This document shows, piece by piece, positions 19,354-27,663 of a stretch of DNA of 64,000 nt. Source of the stretch: Aestuariibaculum suncheonense (GTDB lineage Bacteria; Bacteroidota; Bacteroidia; Flavobacteriales; Flavobacteriaceae). Made by a program: the position numbers and the translations under genes. The first letter of the stretch is position 1. Every line of letters begins with the position of its first letter. The notes below the pieces were generated by a model. The model saw only the letters and a program-made list of their open reading frames with translations, had not been told where the DNA came from and ran no database searches. The stretch is taken from contig NZ_JACVXC010000002.1 in NCBI RefSeq assembly GCF_014596935.1, positions 604,624 to 668,623 on the forward strand, given 5' to 3'.

Positions 19354-20472
19354 TTACTTCTTATCTGGATTAAGCCATCTCGTTAGGAAACTTACCCCCT
19401 CGTCTACTATTGCTTCATGCCCTCCAGGGTGAAGCGTTAATTCGATTCGCTCTGGCATTTCTAACTTTTGATAGTGGTCTTTAGATTTCTCAAATTCTTC
19501 TACAACCTGTGGCCAGTGTGCGATATTATCTTTTTTTCCATGCTGCAACATAATAGGTCTTGGAGCTATCATAGAAATAACATCTGAATCGGAAAACTCT
19601 GTTAGCCAGCCATTAAAAAACGCATGCTCTTCTGCTGGTGCGAAACTGGAATAAAGAGGACTTTCTACTGCCATTTTATTTATACGATTGTTAAACCAGC
19701 CAGAAACTACTCCCGTTTTAATACGAGATTCAAGTGGCATCCAAAACATCGTAGCCATCCCTCCTAGTGATACACCCCACATGCCCACTCTGTCTGCATC
19801 CACTCTTGGGTCAGCAAGTACAACATCTAAAAGGTGTTGAACTCTAACAAGTTCAATACCAGGTAAACTGGTACCTGCCAAACGAGCATAACGCTCAATT
19901 TTATTTCTCCGCTCTATAGATCTTAAATTCATGGGAGCAAGTACCGCAAAGCCCGCATTAAGCAAACCTTTAGCATATTCATGATACCCTCCTGGAGAAA
20001 ACGGGCTCTCTGGAGTACTACCAATTCCATGTTGAACCACTATTATAGGTACTGGTTTTTGAATACTTGCTTCTTTAGGAAAAACCAAAACGGCTTGTGC
20101 CGTAAGCATCCCTAATGGAAGCTCTATCCATTCTCCCTGAATATCCCCTAATGCATATGTTTTTTTCGAAAGAGGACCACTTTTACTAAGAACTGGTGGA
20201 CTTAAAACCTGCTCCCATCTTCTTCGGTTTGGTTCTACACTTCGTATCAATGCATCAGGATTACTATAATCTCGATTCCAAGATTTTTCCGAACGGGTTT
20301 CATACTCATCAACTAAGAAATTTATCAGATAGTCCTCCAACTGCTTTTCATAAGCATTAATACGAACAAGTTCAACCTCTTTAGGAACAATCGTATTGTT
20401 TTGAGCAATTACTTGAAATCCCTTAATTAGTAATAATGAACTAACGGTATATCTCAAAATTTTTAAAATCAT
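19354..20472 (-). CDS. Secreted alpha/beta-hydrolase (acetyl-xylan-esterase / dienelactone-hydrolase-like)
   Basis: This 372-residue protein has an N-terminal hydrophobic signal of about 1-23. The alpha/beta-hydrolase core shows the oxyanion-side HGIG at 148-151, the nucleophile elbow GVSLG (233-237, Ser235), a likely acid Asp315 in GKKDN and the catalytic His352 in HPGGHEA, so the triad looks complete. Family members remove acyl groups (acetyl, feruloyl or glucuronoyl esters) from plant or algal glycans or act as peptidases. The neighbours favour a glycan esterase, but the substrate is inference. It lies 151 bp upstream of the 1,281-residue gene. Confidence 0.75.
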   Translation of the reverse strand: MILKILRYTVSSLLLIKGFQVIAQNNTIVPKEVELVRINAYEKQLEDYLINFLVDEYETRSEKSWNRDYSNPDALIRSVEPNRRRWEQVLSPPVLSKSGPLSKKTYALGDIQGEWIELPLGMLTAQAVLVFPKEASIQKPVPIIVVQHGIGSTPESPFSPGGYHEYAKGLLNAGFAVLAPMNLRSIERRNKIERYARLAGTSLPGIELVRVQHLLDVVLADPRVDADRVGMWGVSLGGMATMFWMPLESRIKTGVVSGWFNNRINKMAVESPLYSSFAPAEEHAFFNGWLTEFSDSDVISMIAPRPIMLQHGKKDNIAHWPQVVEEFEKSKDHYQKLEMPERIELTLHPGGHEAIVDEGVSFLTRWLNPDKK

Positions 20473-20718
20473 ATTGTTTATTTTTTATATTAAAATGTTA
20501 ATTATTAAAATATTAGGCTTTGATTTTAAGCTAATGTTATATTTAATCCCAAACCTAACGGTAGAAGTTTAAGAAAGAATAACTGGCTACAAAATGATAA
20601 TTACAACGTTTTTTATTTTACTAAGTTTCATCATTCATAATGCTCAGTTAATCTTTCTTCGGAAAAATACAATCGTTAATTATTCAAATATTTTCTCTTC
20701 ACCTATGATTTAATCCTT

Positions 20719-22518
20719 TTAATTTGATAGAGTAATACGCATTGCATTTATACAATAGAATCCGTATACATTGTTGTTATTCTCCCCTGCATTAATAGTG
20801 ATTAAAATGTCACCATTGTCGTCTGGTTGTATACCATTTGCGCACACTGTGTTTGATTTATTGTTTGCAGCATCCAAAAGAACAGCTATCTCATTTTTCC
20901 CTTTTGAAGTATATTTGGTCTCTCCATTCTCACCTAAAACAGCAGAAGATTTAGAACCAAAGAAGCAAAGGTCATAGGTCTTGCTATTATCCAAACCAGA
21001 AAGTTTTAGAACACTCTTTTCAATTAGTTTTTCTGAAAAATCAAGTTTAGAATTACCAAAATAAGAATATGACGATAGGTCATCAGACATATTAAAGTCC
21101 GTAATTGTTCCTTTCTCTCCTGTATCATTTCGTGAGTTGAATCCTTCAACAATTTCAATAGAAGCTCCAGTAAATACATCATTCTTATCTTTTAGGTTAA
21201 GAATAAATTTTCCTTTTGTATAACTTGAAGATCCCATAAAACCATTCCAGCCTGAGGTAACCGTTTCGGACCCGAAACTAATAAATACTTCATCTGTTAA
21301 AGCATCGGGACCGTCTCCTTTGTAATCTACCATTTCGGTAATTTCGCTAGGTTTCAATGTAGCATTATGAGCAGCATTCTGAGCTATTTCAGCGTGATAT
21401 TCAGAAAGAGTAAATGGTTTGTATGTATTGCCGATTACACTCTTCCCTGAAATAGCCTCAAACCAAGTACACGCCGCAGTATATCTCCCTATATTAACAT
21501 CCAAGTGATAACCGTCACGAGTATATTTATCTCCAATTACACTGGTTCTTCCATTCTGAATTGCTGTACCAACAGGAATTAAAATATCCAGACCAACCAA
21601 ATTCTTTGCCCGTCCTGTAGCATCTACAATGGCATTATACATTGTAATTTGATCATTGTTATAGTTTGCAAAACCTTCATGCGTAGTGTTTTGTGCGTAA
21701 GCCCAAGTTTGATGCTGTATATATTTCACATAGGGATGAGTTGCTTTACTTTTAACATAATTGAGAAGCAATGGAAGCGGAGTAACATAGGTCTCGTACT
21801 GTCCTGAATTGCGACTCACTTGTTGAAAGCTAATATAATCCCATTGCTCATCCGCTAATCCAGCTTCAATACTAGTTTCGGGAGTTCTTGATATAGAACC
21901 ATTTTGATCTCTCTTCCAATACTCGTAAGCAGGAATGTTTCCGCTTGCATTTTGCCAATGCATATCAAGTGAAGATGCTCCGATGATGAGGTTACCAATC
22001 ACAATTGGGATTCCTTCTTCTTTTGCTAGTTCATATAAATAAGACTCAACCCCATCCGAAGAAAAACTATTTCCGATAGCTAATATTCTAATGATCCCAT
22101 CTTCTACAAACTCAGCAGGCATATCTTTTACAGTAATTGTGTAAACAGATACCTGTATCCCATCCGTAGATGCAAGTGAAACGTTAGCGGTCCCAGTCAT
22201 TTTTGCTTCAATCCTTACGGAATAGTCTGTCTCTGGGAAAATAGAAACTACCTCAGAATTATCAGTCTTCCATTCGTAAGTCCGGTTTGAAGAAGTTATT
22301 GAGTCAATGTTAGACTTCAGAACTAATTCCTCACCAATTATAAGGGTAAATGACTCATTATCTAAAACTAAAGATTGCTCTAGGCTATCCTCTTCTTGTT
22401 GCGATTGTTTTTCATAGGAAACCGCACCAAAGGAAAGCCCAAAGATGAAAAATGTTAAAATTAAAAGCTTGTATTTTTTCATATTCATACTATATATCAG
22501 TAATCGAAGTGCTCTCAA
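20719..22518 (-). CDS. DUF4886 SGNH-type hydrolase with N-terminal Ig-like domain
   Basis: This is a 599-residue secreted protein. The first ATG is at 22518, but ATGs at 22488 or 22482 give a tighter signal peptide (MKKYKLLILTFFIFGLSFG). Residues about 55-131 resemble a bacterial Ig-like (BIG2) domain. The catalytic domain begins with RILAIGNSFS (GNSFS at 149-153) and ends with DGYHLD (335-340), matching the Ser block and the Asp-x-x-His block of SGNH/GDSL esterases as found in DUF4886. Such proteins are thought to be carbohydrate esterases. Residues about 405-599 form an extra beta-rich domain, perhaps carbohydrate binding. An ECF-type promoter candidate lies 72 bp or more upstream. Confidence 0.75.
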   Translation of the reverse strand: MRALRLLIYSMNMKKYKLLILTFFIFGLSFGAVSYEKQSQQEEDSLEQSLVLDNESFTLIIGEELVLKSNIDSITSSNRTYEWKTDNSEVVSIFPETDYSVRIEAKMTGTANVSLASTDGIQVSVYTITVKDMPAEFVEDGIIRILAIGNSFSSDGVESYLYELAKEEGIPIVIGNLIIGASSLDMHWQNASGNIPAYEYWKRDQNGSISRTPETSIEAGLADEQWDYISFQQVSRNSGQYETYVTPLPLLLNYVKSKATHPYVKYIQHQTWAYAQNTTHEGFANYNNDQITMYNAIVDATGRAKNLVGLDILIPVGTAIQNGRTSVIGDKYTRDGYHLDVNIGRYTAACTWFEAISGKSVIGNTYKPFTLSEYHAEIAQNAAHNATLKPSEITEMVDYKGDGPDALTDEVFISFGSETVTSGWNGFMGSSSYTKGKFILNLKDKNDVFTGASIEIVEGFNSRNDTGEKGTITDFNMSDDLSSYSYFGNSKLDFSEKLIEKSVLKLSGLDNSKTYDLCFFGSKSSAVLGENGETKYTSKGKNEIAVLLDAANNKSNTVCANGIQPDDNGDILITINAGENNNNVYGFYCINAMRITLSN

Positions 22519-22589
22519 TTAGAACTCTAACAAATAAAATGGAGTATATTTTCATAATTTGATAAAAGTTAGCACTTGCTTATTCATAC

Positions 22590-22619
22590 TATAGACCTTT
22601 GAAACGGAATGAAGGAGTA
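22590..22619 (-). promoter_or_regulatory. ECF-type promoter candidate, copy D (before the DUF4886 gene)
   Basis: The minus strand reads TACTCCT, 15 nt, GGTCTATA. The spacer also shares CGTTTCAAA with copy C. It is about 17 kb from the sigma genes, yet keeps both boxes and the exact spacing, which argues for a functional regulon member and not a local duplication. Confidence 0.55.
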
Positions 22620-22665
22620 TATGATAACACTAAAACTATTTGGACTTTTAAAATGAAAGTGTTTG

Positions 22666-22698
22666 ACTTTAGCAAAATGTGAACTTTTTGCTAAAGTT
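22666..22698. repeat. Inverted repeat
   Basis: Arms of about 12 bp (ACTTTAGCAAAA and TTTTTGCTAAAGT) flank a short loop. No T tract follows the stem, so it is recorded as an inverted repeat only. Confidence 0.45.
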
Positions 22699-23324
22699 GG
22701 ATAGGACGAAAACTGAGAACCATTACCAGAAAATATAATGGTCCAGTCAATTTTTTTGATATAAAGTATGATCAACTAAGGCTTACACAATTTTCAGCTA
22801 GGCTAAATGTTTTCTACAGCAAGCACTTCTCTATGGCCGATTTTTGTACCTACTTCGAAATTTTTATAAACTTCTTCAAAGCGGAATCTTAAATTCTCAA
22901 AAATACATTAGAGAAAGCCACATATCTAGATACGTTATTACCAATAAATGAATACATTTTTTTAAAATTTAAATTATTTATAAAATAAATAACAATTCAA
23001 ATCAAACTAAACCCTATTAGTATGAATTAAATTACATTTAATTTTATCATATTTAATTAATTCTAAAAATATGTGCACAAAGCGTGCATTATCTAACCTT
23101 TTCAAACAAGAAAATACCAATAAAATAAGGACATAAGGACTTATTTATTCGTTTTACACAATTGCTGTGCCGTCTGCCTATTTAAATCTTAGTGTATTGA
23201 AAATGACAAACTTATTCAAATTGAATCAATCTATATTACCGCAATAATTTTATTTGAATTCGTTTACTCGATTATGCTGTAAAGTACCGCTATTAGTGAA
23301 ATTATGAAGAGTTTTGCAACAAAA

Positions 23325-23350
23325 AAGGGCTCACAATCTGTGAGCCCTTT
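23325..23350 (-). terminator. Terminator downstream of tRNA-Arg
   Basis: The stem AAAGGGCTCACA / TGTGAGCCCTTT with a 3-nt loop is followed on the minus strand by a T run. It lies directly after the 3' end of the tRNA gene. Confidence 0.85.
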
Positions 23351-23359
23351 GTTTATCAG

Positions 23360-23433
23360 TGATCGCGACAGGATTCGAACCTGTGACCGTCTGCTTAGAA
23401 GGCAGATGCTCTATCCAACTGAGCTACGCGACC
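23360..23433 (-). tRNA. tRNA-Arg (anticodon TCT)
   Basis: A 74-nt cloverleaf reads on the minus strand from GGTCGCG to CGCGATC plus discriminator A. The acceptor stem pairs fully with one G-T wobble, the D-arm has AGCTCAGTTGG, the anticodon arm has CTGCCTTCTAAGCAG with TCT, and the T-arm has GGTTCGAATCC. CCA is not encoded. It decodes AGA. Confidence 0.95.
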
Positions 23434-23641
23434 TGAACCAATAAGGAAAACGTTTTTCGTTTTCGGTGTGCAAATATAGAACTAACTACATTTCTAACAA
23501 AGTTAATTTTACATTTTTTTTCATTATTTTTATTATTCAATTCAAACTATTATTCAACACTCTAAAAACAAGCTTATTACAACTTAAGTGTAGGCTATTT
23601 AATATTTAGTCAATATCTTTATACTGTAAATTGGAGCTTTA

Positions 23642-24274
23642 ATGATCACCGAACTAAAAGAAAACTACGGCTATCTCTTTGAAGATGCGCTATTAAACGA
23701 AATAAATAATGTTGGAACTTATAAAGAAGTGCCCGAAGGATTTCAACTTATCGATATAGGCGAATACATCAAATCCATGCCTTTACTGGTTAGTGGCGCC
23801 GTAAAAATTTTAAGAGAAGATGATAAGGGCGACGAGCTTCTACTTTATTTTATAGAGCGTGGTGACACCTGTGCCATGACCTTATCATGTTGCATGGGAC
23901 AAAAACGAAGTGAAATTAGAGCAGTAGCCGAAACCCCGACCAAACTCATTATGATTCCTGTAGAAAAAATGAGTGAATGGATGGGAAAATATAAAAGTTG
24001 GCAAAACTTTATTCTGCAAAGCTACCATGATAGAATGACGGAACTTCTGGAAGCCATAGATTCTATAGCCTTCCTAAAAATGGACGAAAGGCTCTTCAAA
24101 TATCTAAAAGACAAAGCTATGGTAAATCATAACGATGTGATTAATGTAACGCATCAAAATATCGCCTTCGATTTACACACCTCTAGAGTTGTTATTTCTC
24201 GACTATTAAAATCTCTTGAAAACGAAGGAAAAATTAAACTCAATAGAAATAACATTAAAATTCTAGACTTTTAA
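23642..24274 (+). CDS. Crp/Fnr family transcriptional regulator
   Basis: This 210-residue regulator has a cyclic-nucleotide-binding-like domain at about 25-125 and a C-terminal helix-turn-helix at about 165-205 (THQNIAFDLHTSRVVISRLLK). Cys77, Cys83 and Cys84 (GDTCAMTLSCC) lie in the sensor domain. There is no N-terminal four-cysteine cluster as in E. coli FNR, so an FNR-type Fe-S cluster is not indicated. The recognition helix has SRVVISR where E. coli CRP has SRETVGR, so the Glu that reads the classical half-site is replaced by Val183. It heads the sulfur/redox cluster, and palindromes GTAAC-N4-GTTAC lie before the following units, making it their likely regulator (inference). Confidence 0.9.
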   Translation: MITELKENYGYLFEDALLNEINNVGTYKEVPEGFQLIDIGEYIKSMPLLVSGAVKILREDDKGDELLLYFIERGDTCAMTLSCCMGQKRSEIRAVAETPTKLIMIPVEKMSEWMGKYKSWQNFILQSYHDRMTELLEAIDSIAFLKMDERLFKYLKDKAMVNHNDVINVTHQNIAFDLHTSRVVISRLLKSLENEGKIKLNRNNIKILDF

Positions 24275-24277
24275 TAT

Positions 24278-24321
24278 GTAACCAATGTTACTGAACACCC
24301 CTACGAAGTAGCATAATTTTG
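24278..24321 (+). promoter_or_regulatory. Crp/Fnr operator plus -7 box before the tauE gene
   Basis: The perfect palindrome GTAACCAATGTTAC (24278-24291) has its centre 29.5 bp before a Bacteroidota -7 box TAATTTTG (24314-24321). Equivalent pairs occur at 25141, 26667 and 28263. The geometry fits class II activation with the operator centred near -41 (inference). Confidence 0.7.
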
Positions 24322-24338
24322 TGGCTTAAAAGAAAATT

Positions 24339-25136
24339 ATGACTGTTGTAGAAATTATAGGCTTTGTAGGCGCATTATTAATAGGACTTGTTCTAGGGTT
24401 AATTGGTGGAGGTGGCTCTATATTAACGGTTCCGTTATTGGTTTACCTTTTAGGATTCAATCCTATTGTGGCTACAGCTTATTCTTTATTTGTTGTGGGA
24501 TCTTCTTCTTTGGTTGGTGTGATTCAAAAAGCGAAGAAAAATTTAGTCGATTTTAAAACCGGTTTATCGTTTTCCTTCCCATCCTTTTTAGCCGTATACA
24601 TTTCCAGACGATTTTTAGTTCCTGCCATTCCTAACGACATATTTACCCTTAATGGCTACACCTTAACCAAAGACATGGCGATTATGGTGTTTTTTGCAAT
24701 CATCATGTTTATGGCCGCAACATCAATGATTAAAACAAAAAAAGAAGTGGTTGAAGTCCACACCAAACAACCCTACTACAAAACCTTTGTTCAGGGTGCT
24801 GTTATTGGCGTAATTACAGGTTTAATTGGTGCCGGTGGCGGATTTTTATATGTACCTGCATTAGTGCTTTGGGCGGGATTATCAATGAAACGCGCCGTTG
24901 GAACGTCCTTAGTTATTGTTTCTCTTAATTCCATTATTGGATTCACAGGAGACTTACACACCTTAGATATCGACTGGATCTTTCTGTTATCCTTCTCGGC
25001 TATTACCATCATAGGCATTTTAATTGGTGGTTATTTATCAAAATATGTATCGAACAAAAAGCTAAAAACAAGCTTTGGTTGGTTTGTACTAATTATGGCT
25101 GTTTACATCATTATAAAAGAATTTTCGCAACACTAA
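24339..25136 (+). CDS. Sulfite exporter TauE/SafE family membrane protein
   Basis: This is a 265-residue integral membrane protein. The family signature is visible twice, as expected for its internal duplication: GLVLGLIGGGGSILTVPLL near the N-terminus and GVITGLIGAGGGFLYVPAL near residue 160. About eight hydrophobic helices are present. Members move sulfite, sulfoacetate or other small sulfur anions across the inner membrane. It follows the Crp/Fnr gene by 64 bp with its own operator and promoter. The next gene is a persulfide-dioxygenase-like protein that would make sulfite, so sulfite export is a sensible role. Confidence 0.87.
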   Translation: MTVVEIIGFVGALLIGLVLGLIGGGGSILTVPLLVYLLGFNPIVATAYSLFVVGSSSLVGVIQKAKKNLVDFKTGLSFSFPSFLAVYISRRFLVPAIPNDIFTLNGYTLTKDMAIMVFFAIIMFMAATSMIKTKKEVVEVHTKQPYYKTFVQGAVIGVITGLIGAGGGFLYVPALVLWAGLSMKRAVGTSLVIVSLNSIIGFTGDLHTLDIDWIFLLSFSAITIIGILIGGYLSKYVSNKKLKTSFGWFVLIMAVYIIIKEFSQH

Positions 25137-25140
25137 TATT

Positions 25141-25183
25141 GTAACTTATGTTACGCCACTAATTTTAAAAAACGCTAATTTTA
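25141..25183 (+). promoter_or_regulatory. Crp/Fnr operator plus -7-like box before the MBL-rhodanese gene
   Basis: The perfect palindrome GTAACTTATGTTAC (25141-25154) has its centre 28.5 bp before TAATTTTA (25176-25183), which matches TAnnTTTG except for the last base. It begins 5 bp after the tauE stop codon. Confidence 0.65.
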
Positions 25184-25203
25184 CACTAAATATCGATTTG
25201 ATT

Positions 25204-26616
25204 ATGAAGATAGAACAAATATATACTGGATGTTTAGCACAAGGTGCTTATTACATCGAAAGTCAAGGTGAAGTAGCCATTATTGATCCGTTAAGAGAAG
25301 TATCTCCTTACATTAAAAAAGCGGAAGACAATAGCGCAACGATTAAGTACATTTTTGAAACACACTTCCACGCCGATTTCGTAAGTGGACACGTAACACT
25401 TTCAAAAAACACTGGTGCTCCTATCGTTTTCGGACCAAATGCAAACCCAGATTTCGATGCGATTATCGCTACCGATGGTCAAGAGTTTAAATTAGGCAAT
25501 ATTACCATTGTGGCTTTACACACGCCTGGTCACACTATGGAAAGTACCACATACCTTTTAAAAGATGAAAACGGTAAAAACCATGCTATTTTTAGTGGAG
25601 ATACACTTTTCTTAGGCGATGTTGGCCGCCCGGATTTAGCTCAAAAAGCTGCCGATATGACTCAGGAGCAATTAGCTGGATTGCTATTCGACAGTTTACG
25701 TACTAAAATTATGCCGTTAGCTGATGATGTTATTGTATATCCTGCTCATGGTGCCGGTTCAGCTTGTGGTAAAAACTTAAGCAAACAAACTGTAGGTACG
25801 ATTGGTGAACAAAAAGCAACCAACTATGCCCTACGCGCCAATATGACCAAAGAAGAGTTTATTCAGGAAGTAACCGATGGTTTATTACCACCACCTCAAT
25901 ACTTCCCGTTAAACGTAAAAATGAATAAAGAAGGTTATGACGATATTGATGATGTTTTAGAACGCGGAACCCAACCCTTAGAGCCGAAGGCATTTGAAGC
26001 AATTGCTAACGAAACCGGAGCAATCATCTTAGATGTACGTCACCAAAACGATTTCGTAAAAGGCCATATCCCAAGATCTATTTCTATCGGTATCGACGGA
26101 GGTTTTGCGCCATGGGTAGGTGCACTTATCGCCGATGTTAAGCAACCAATCCTTTTAGTTGCACCAGAAGGACGTGAAGAAGAAACCATTATTCGATTAT
26201 CGCGTGTTGGATTCGACAACACTTTAGGATTCTTAAAAGGCGGATTTGAAGCCTGGAAACACAACGGTTTCGAATACGATACCATTTCGTCAATTTCTGC
26301 TGAAGAATTTAAGAACATATTAGACAAAGAAGAAGTTCCTGTTTTTGATGTTAGAAAAGACGGTGAATTCAAGTCTGAGCATGTGGTAAATGCACACCAC
26401 ACATCTCTTGATTATTTAAATGATCATTTAGCTGAATTCCCAGAAGACAAACCGTTTTATATTCACTGTGCCGGTGGGTACCGTTCTGTAATTGCAGCTT
26501 CAATTTTAAAAAGCCGTGGCATTCATAATTTAGTTGATGTTGCCGGTGGTTATGCAGCGATTAAAAACGCTGGCATCCCGACAACAAACTATGTTTGTCC
26601 ATCTACCTTAAAATAA
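25204..26616 (+). CDS. MBL-fold hydrolase with two rhodanese domains (persulfide-dioxygenase-like)
   Basis: This 470-residue protein starts at ATG 25204; a TTG two codons upstream is less likely. Residues about 1-240 form an ETHE1/glyoxalase-II-like metallo-beta-lactamase domain with THFHADFVSGH, HTPGHTMES and SGDTLFLGDVGRPD, which supply the iron ligands of persulfide dioxygenases. The rhodanese domain at about 255-350 lacks a catalytic Cys (the loop reads VAPEGREE). The second at about 360-460 has the active Cys422 in HCAGGYRS. The expected reaction is oxidation of glutathione- or other persulfides to sulfite, with sulfur transfer by the rhodanese part. It has its own operator site and a strong terminator. 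Confidence 0.87.
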   Translation: MKIEQIYTGCLAQGAYYIESQGEVAIIDPLREVSPYIKKAEDNSATIKYIFETHFHADFVSGHVTLSKNTGAPIVFGPNANPDFDAIIATDGQEFKLGNITIVALHTPGHTMESTTYLLKDENGKNHAIFSGDTLFLGDVGRPDLAQKAADMTQEQLAGLLFDSLRTKIMPLADDVIVYPAHGAGSACGKNLSKQTVGTIGEQKATNYALRANMTKEEFIQEVTDGLLPPPQYFPLNVKMNKEGYDDIDDVLERGTQPLEPKAFEAIANETGAIILDVRHQNDFVKGHIPRSISIGIDGGFAPWVGALIADVKQPILLVAPEGREEETIIRLSRVGFDNTLGFLKGGFEAWKHNGFEYDTISSISAEEFKNILDKEEVPVFDVRKDGEFKSEHVVNAHHTSLDYLNDHLAEFPEDKPFYIHCAGGYRSVIAASILKSRGIHNLVDVAGGYAAIKNAGIPTTNYVCPSTLK

Positions 26617-26637
26617 TTTTAAGTTTATATAGATAGT

Positions 26638-26666
26638 AAAAGAGCGGTAATACCGCTCTTTTTTTT
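26638..26666 (+). terminator. Intrinsic terminator after the MBL-rhodanese gene
   Basis: The stem AAAGAGCGGTA / TACCGCTCTTT with an A loop and a run of eight or more T follows the stop codon at 26616 by about 20 bp. The next operator starts at its T tract. Confidence 0.9.
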
Positions 26667-26710
26667 GTAACATAGGTTACGCCATGCGTCAGTTTTGTGT
26701 TGTAAATTTA
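26667..26710 (+). promoter_or_regulatory. Crp/Fnr operator plus -7-like box before the rhodanese-thioredoxin operon
   Basis: The perfect palindrome GTAACATAGGTTAC (26667-26680) has its centre 29.5 bp before TAAATTTA (26703-26710). A second, closer TTTTG-containing stretch at 26690-26697 is an alternative -7 box. The spacing to the first agrees with the other sites. Confidence 0.65.
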
Positions 26711-26744
26711 TAGCGTAATATTCAACACTAAAAATCCATTTAAC

Positions 26745-27077
26745 ATGTCCATATTATCATTCCTTTTCGGAACAAAAAACACTAACATAAATGTTTTATC
26801 AGCATCCGAATTCAAAGAACACATTCAAAAGAAAAATGTTCAATTAATTGATGTGAGAACGCCTAACGAATTCAAATCCGGAGCGATTAAAAATGCAAAA
26901 AACATCGACATTTTTTCAAATACATTTGCCTCAAAATGTGAAGCTTTAAAGAAAGACCAACCAATATATGTGTATTGTAGAAGTGGTGCCAGAAGCCGAA
27001 GTGCTTCAAAAAAATTATCGAGTATGGGATTCACCGAAATCTACGATTTACAAGGTGGCTTTTCTAACTATCGTTAA
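26745..27077 (+). CDS. Single-domain rhodanese
   Basis: This 110-residue sulfurtransferase has the CH2A-like start QLIDVRTPNEF at about 33-43, the active-site loop YCRSGARSRSA with Cys78 and the end motif LQGGFSNY. It has no signal peptide, so it is cytoplasmic. It carries sulfane sulfur as a Cys persulfide. It is the first gene of a tight operon (rhodanese, CGGC protein, thioredoxin, TPMT-family methyltransferase) preceded by the GTAAC palindrome at 26667. Confidence 0.9.
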   Translation: MSILSFLFGTKNTNINVLSASEFKEHIQKKNVQLIDVRTPNEFKSGAIKNAKNIDIFSNTFASKCEALKKDQPIYVYCRSGARSRSASKKLSSMGFTEIYDLQGGFSNYR

Positions 27078-27087
27078 AATTTATAAC

Positions 27088-27357
27088 ATGCAAACAACAA
27101 TAATAATTCAAAACCTTAAATGCGGTGGCTGTGCTAACACCATCACCAACAACCTTGAGAATATCGATGAAATTTCAGATATTCAGATAGACCTAGAAAA
27201 AAGCACTGTAAGCTTTAATTGTGATAATGAAATCGGTGTTGTAAAAGTAGAAACAAAACTAAAAGCCTTGGGCTATCCTTCTATCGAAGATGAAAACAGT
27301 TTTTCCTCTAAAGCAAAATCGTTTGTAAGTTGTGCTACGGGTAAATTTTCAAAATAG
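27088..27357 (+). CDS. Small heavy-metal-associated (HMA) domain protein with CGGC
   Basis: This 89-residue protein starts at ATG 27088, 10 bp after the rhodanese stop; a longer frame reading into the rhodanese gene has no support. The ferredoxin-like HMA fold is indicated by IIIQNLKCGGCANTI with Cys12 and Cys15 and the matching end KALGYPSIEDEN. Such proteins bind Cu(I) or other soft metals. A third exposed Cys (SCATGKF, Cys82) lies in an added tail. In this sulfur-gene setting it may instead carry or sense thiol/persulfide groups, which is speculation. Confidence 0.85.
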   Translation: MQTTIIIQNLKCGGCANTITNNLENIDEISDIQIDLEKSTVSFNCDNEIGVVKVETKLKALGYPSIEDENSFSSKAKSFVSCATGKFSK

Positions 27358-27363
27358 AATATT

Positions 27364-27660
27364 ATGAGCAAATTTTCAGAAATAATAAATCAAGACAAAC
27401 CGGTTTTAGTCGATTTTTTTGCCGAATGGTGCGGCCCATGCAAAATGATGAGCCCTATTCTGAAAGATGTAAAAGAAACGATGCAGGACCAGGTATCGAT
27501 TATAAAAATAGATGTAGACAAAAATCAGTCCATAGCTACTAAATTTCAGGTACGTGGTGTTCCCACTTTAATGATTTTTAAAAACGGAAAACAATTATGG
27601 CGTCAATCTGGCGTACTTCAAAAGAATGATTTAATTTCGTTATTACAATCATACAAATAG
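27364..27660 (+). CDS. Thioredoxin
   Basis: This 98-residue thioredoxin has the active site WCGPC (Cys23/Cys26) within LVDFFAEWCGPCKMM and the cis-Pro loop VRGVPTL. There is no signal peptide, so it is cytoplasmic. It is 6 bp from the gene before and 3 bp from the gene after, hence co-transcribed. In this operon it probably reduces the rhodanese persulfide or keeps the regulator cysteines reduced (inference). Confidence 0.93.
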   Translation: MSKFSEIINQDKPVLVDFFAEWCGPCKMMSPILKDVKETMQDQVSIIKIDVDKNQSIATKFQVRGVPTLMIFKNGKQLWRQSGVLQKNDLISLLQSYK

Positions 27661-27663
27661 CCT

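Larger units (their letters stand above)
22519..23324. other. Gene-free boundary region
   Basis: About 800 bp without a supportable gene. It carries the ECF-type promoter copy D at 22590-22619 and an inverted repeat at 22666-22698, and is otherwise very AT-rich. It separates the leftward polysaccharide block from the tRNA gene. Confidence 0.6.

Noticed and set aside
22584..22775. A 63-codon minus-strand frame in the spacer upstream of the DUF4886 gene
   Set aside because: It overlaps the ECF-type promoter element and an inverted repeat, and its composition is not protein-like.
23560..23641. A search for an autoregulatory GTAAC palindrome before the Crp/Fnr gene
   Set aside because: No copy of the palindrome is present there, so autoregulation is not supported.
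26968..27087. An extended start for the CGGC protein inside the rhodanese gene
   Set aside because: The extension overlaps the rhodanese coding sequence in another frame and adds no domain; the ATG at 27088 starts directly at the HMA fold.
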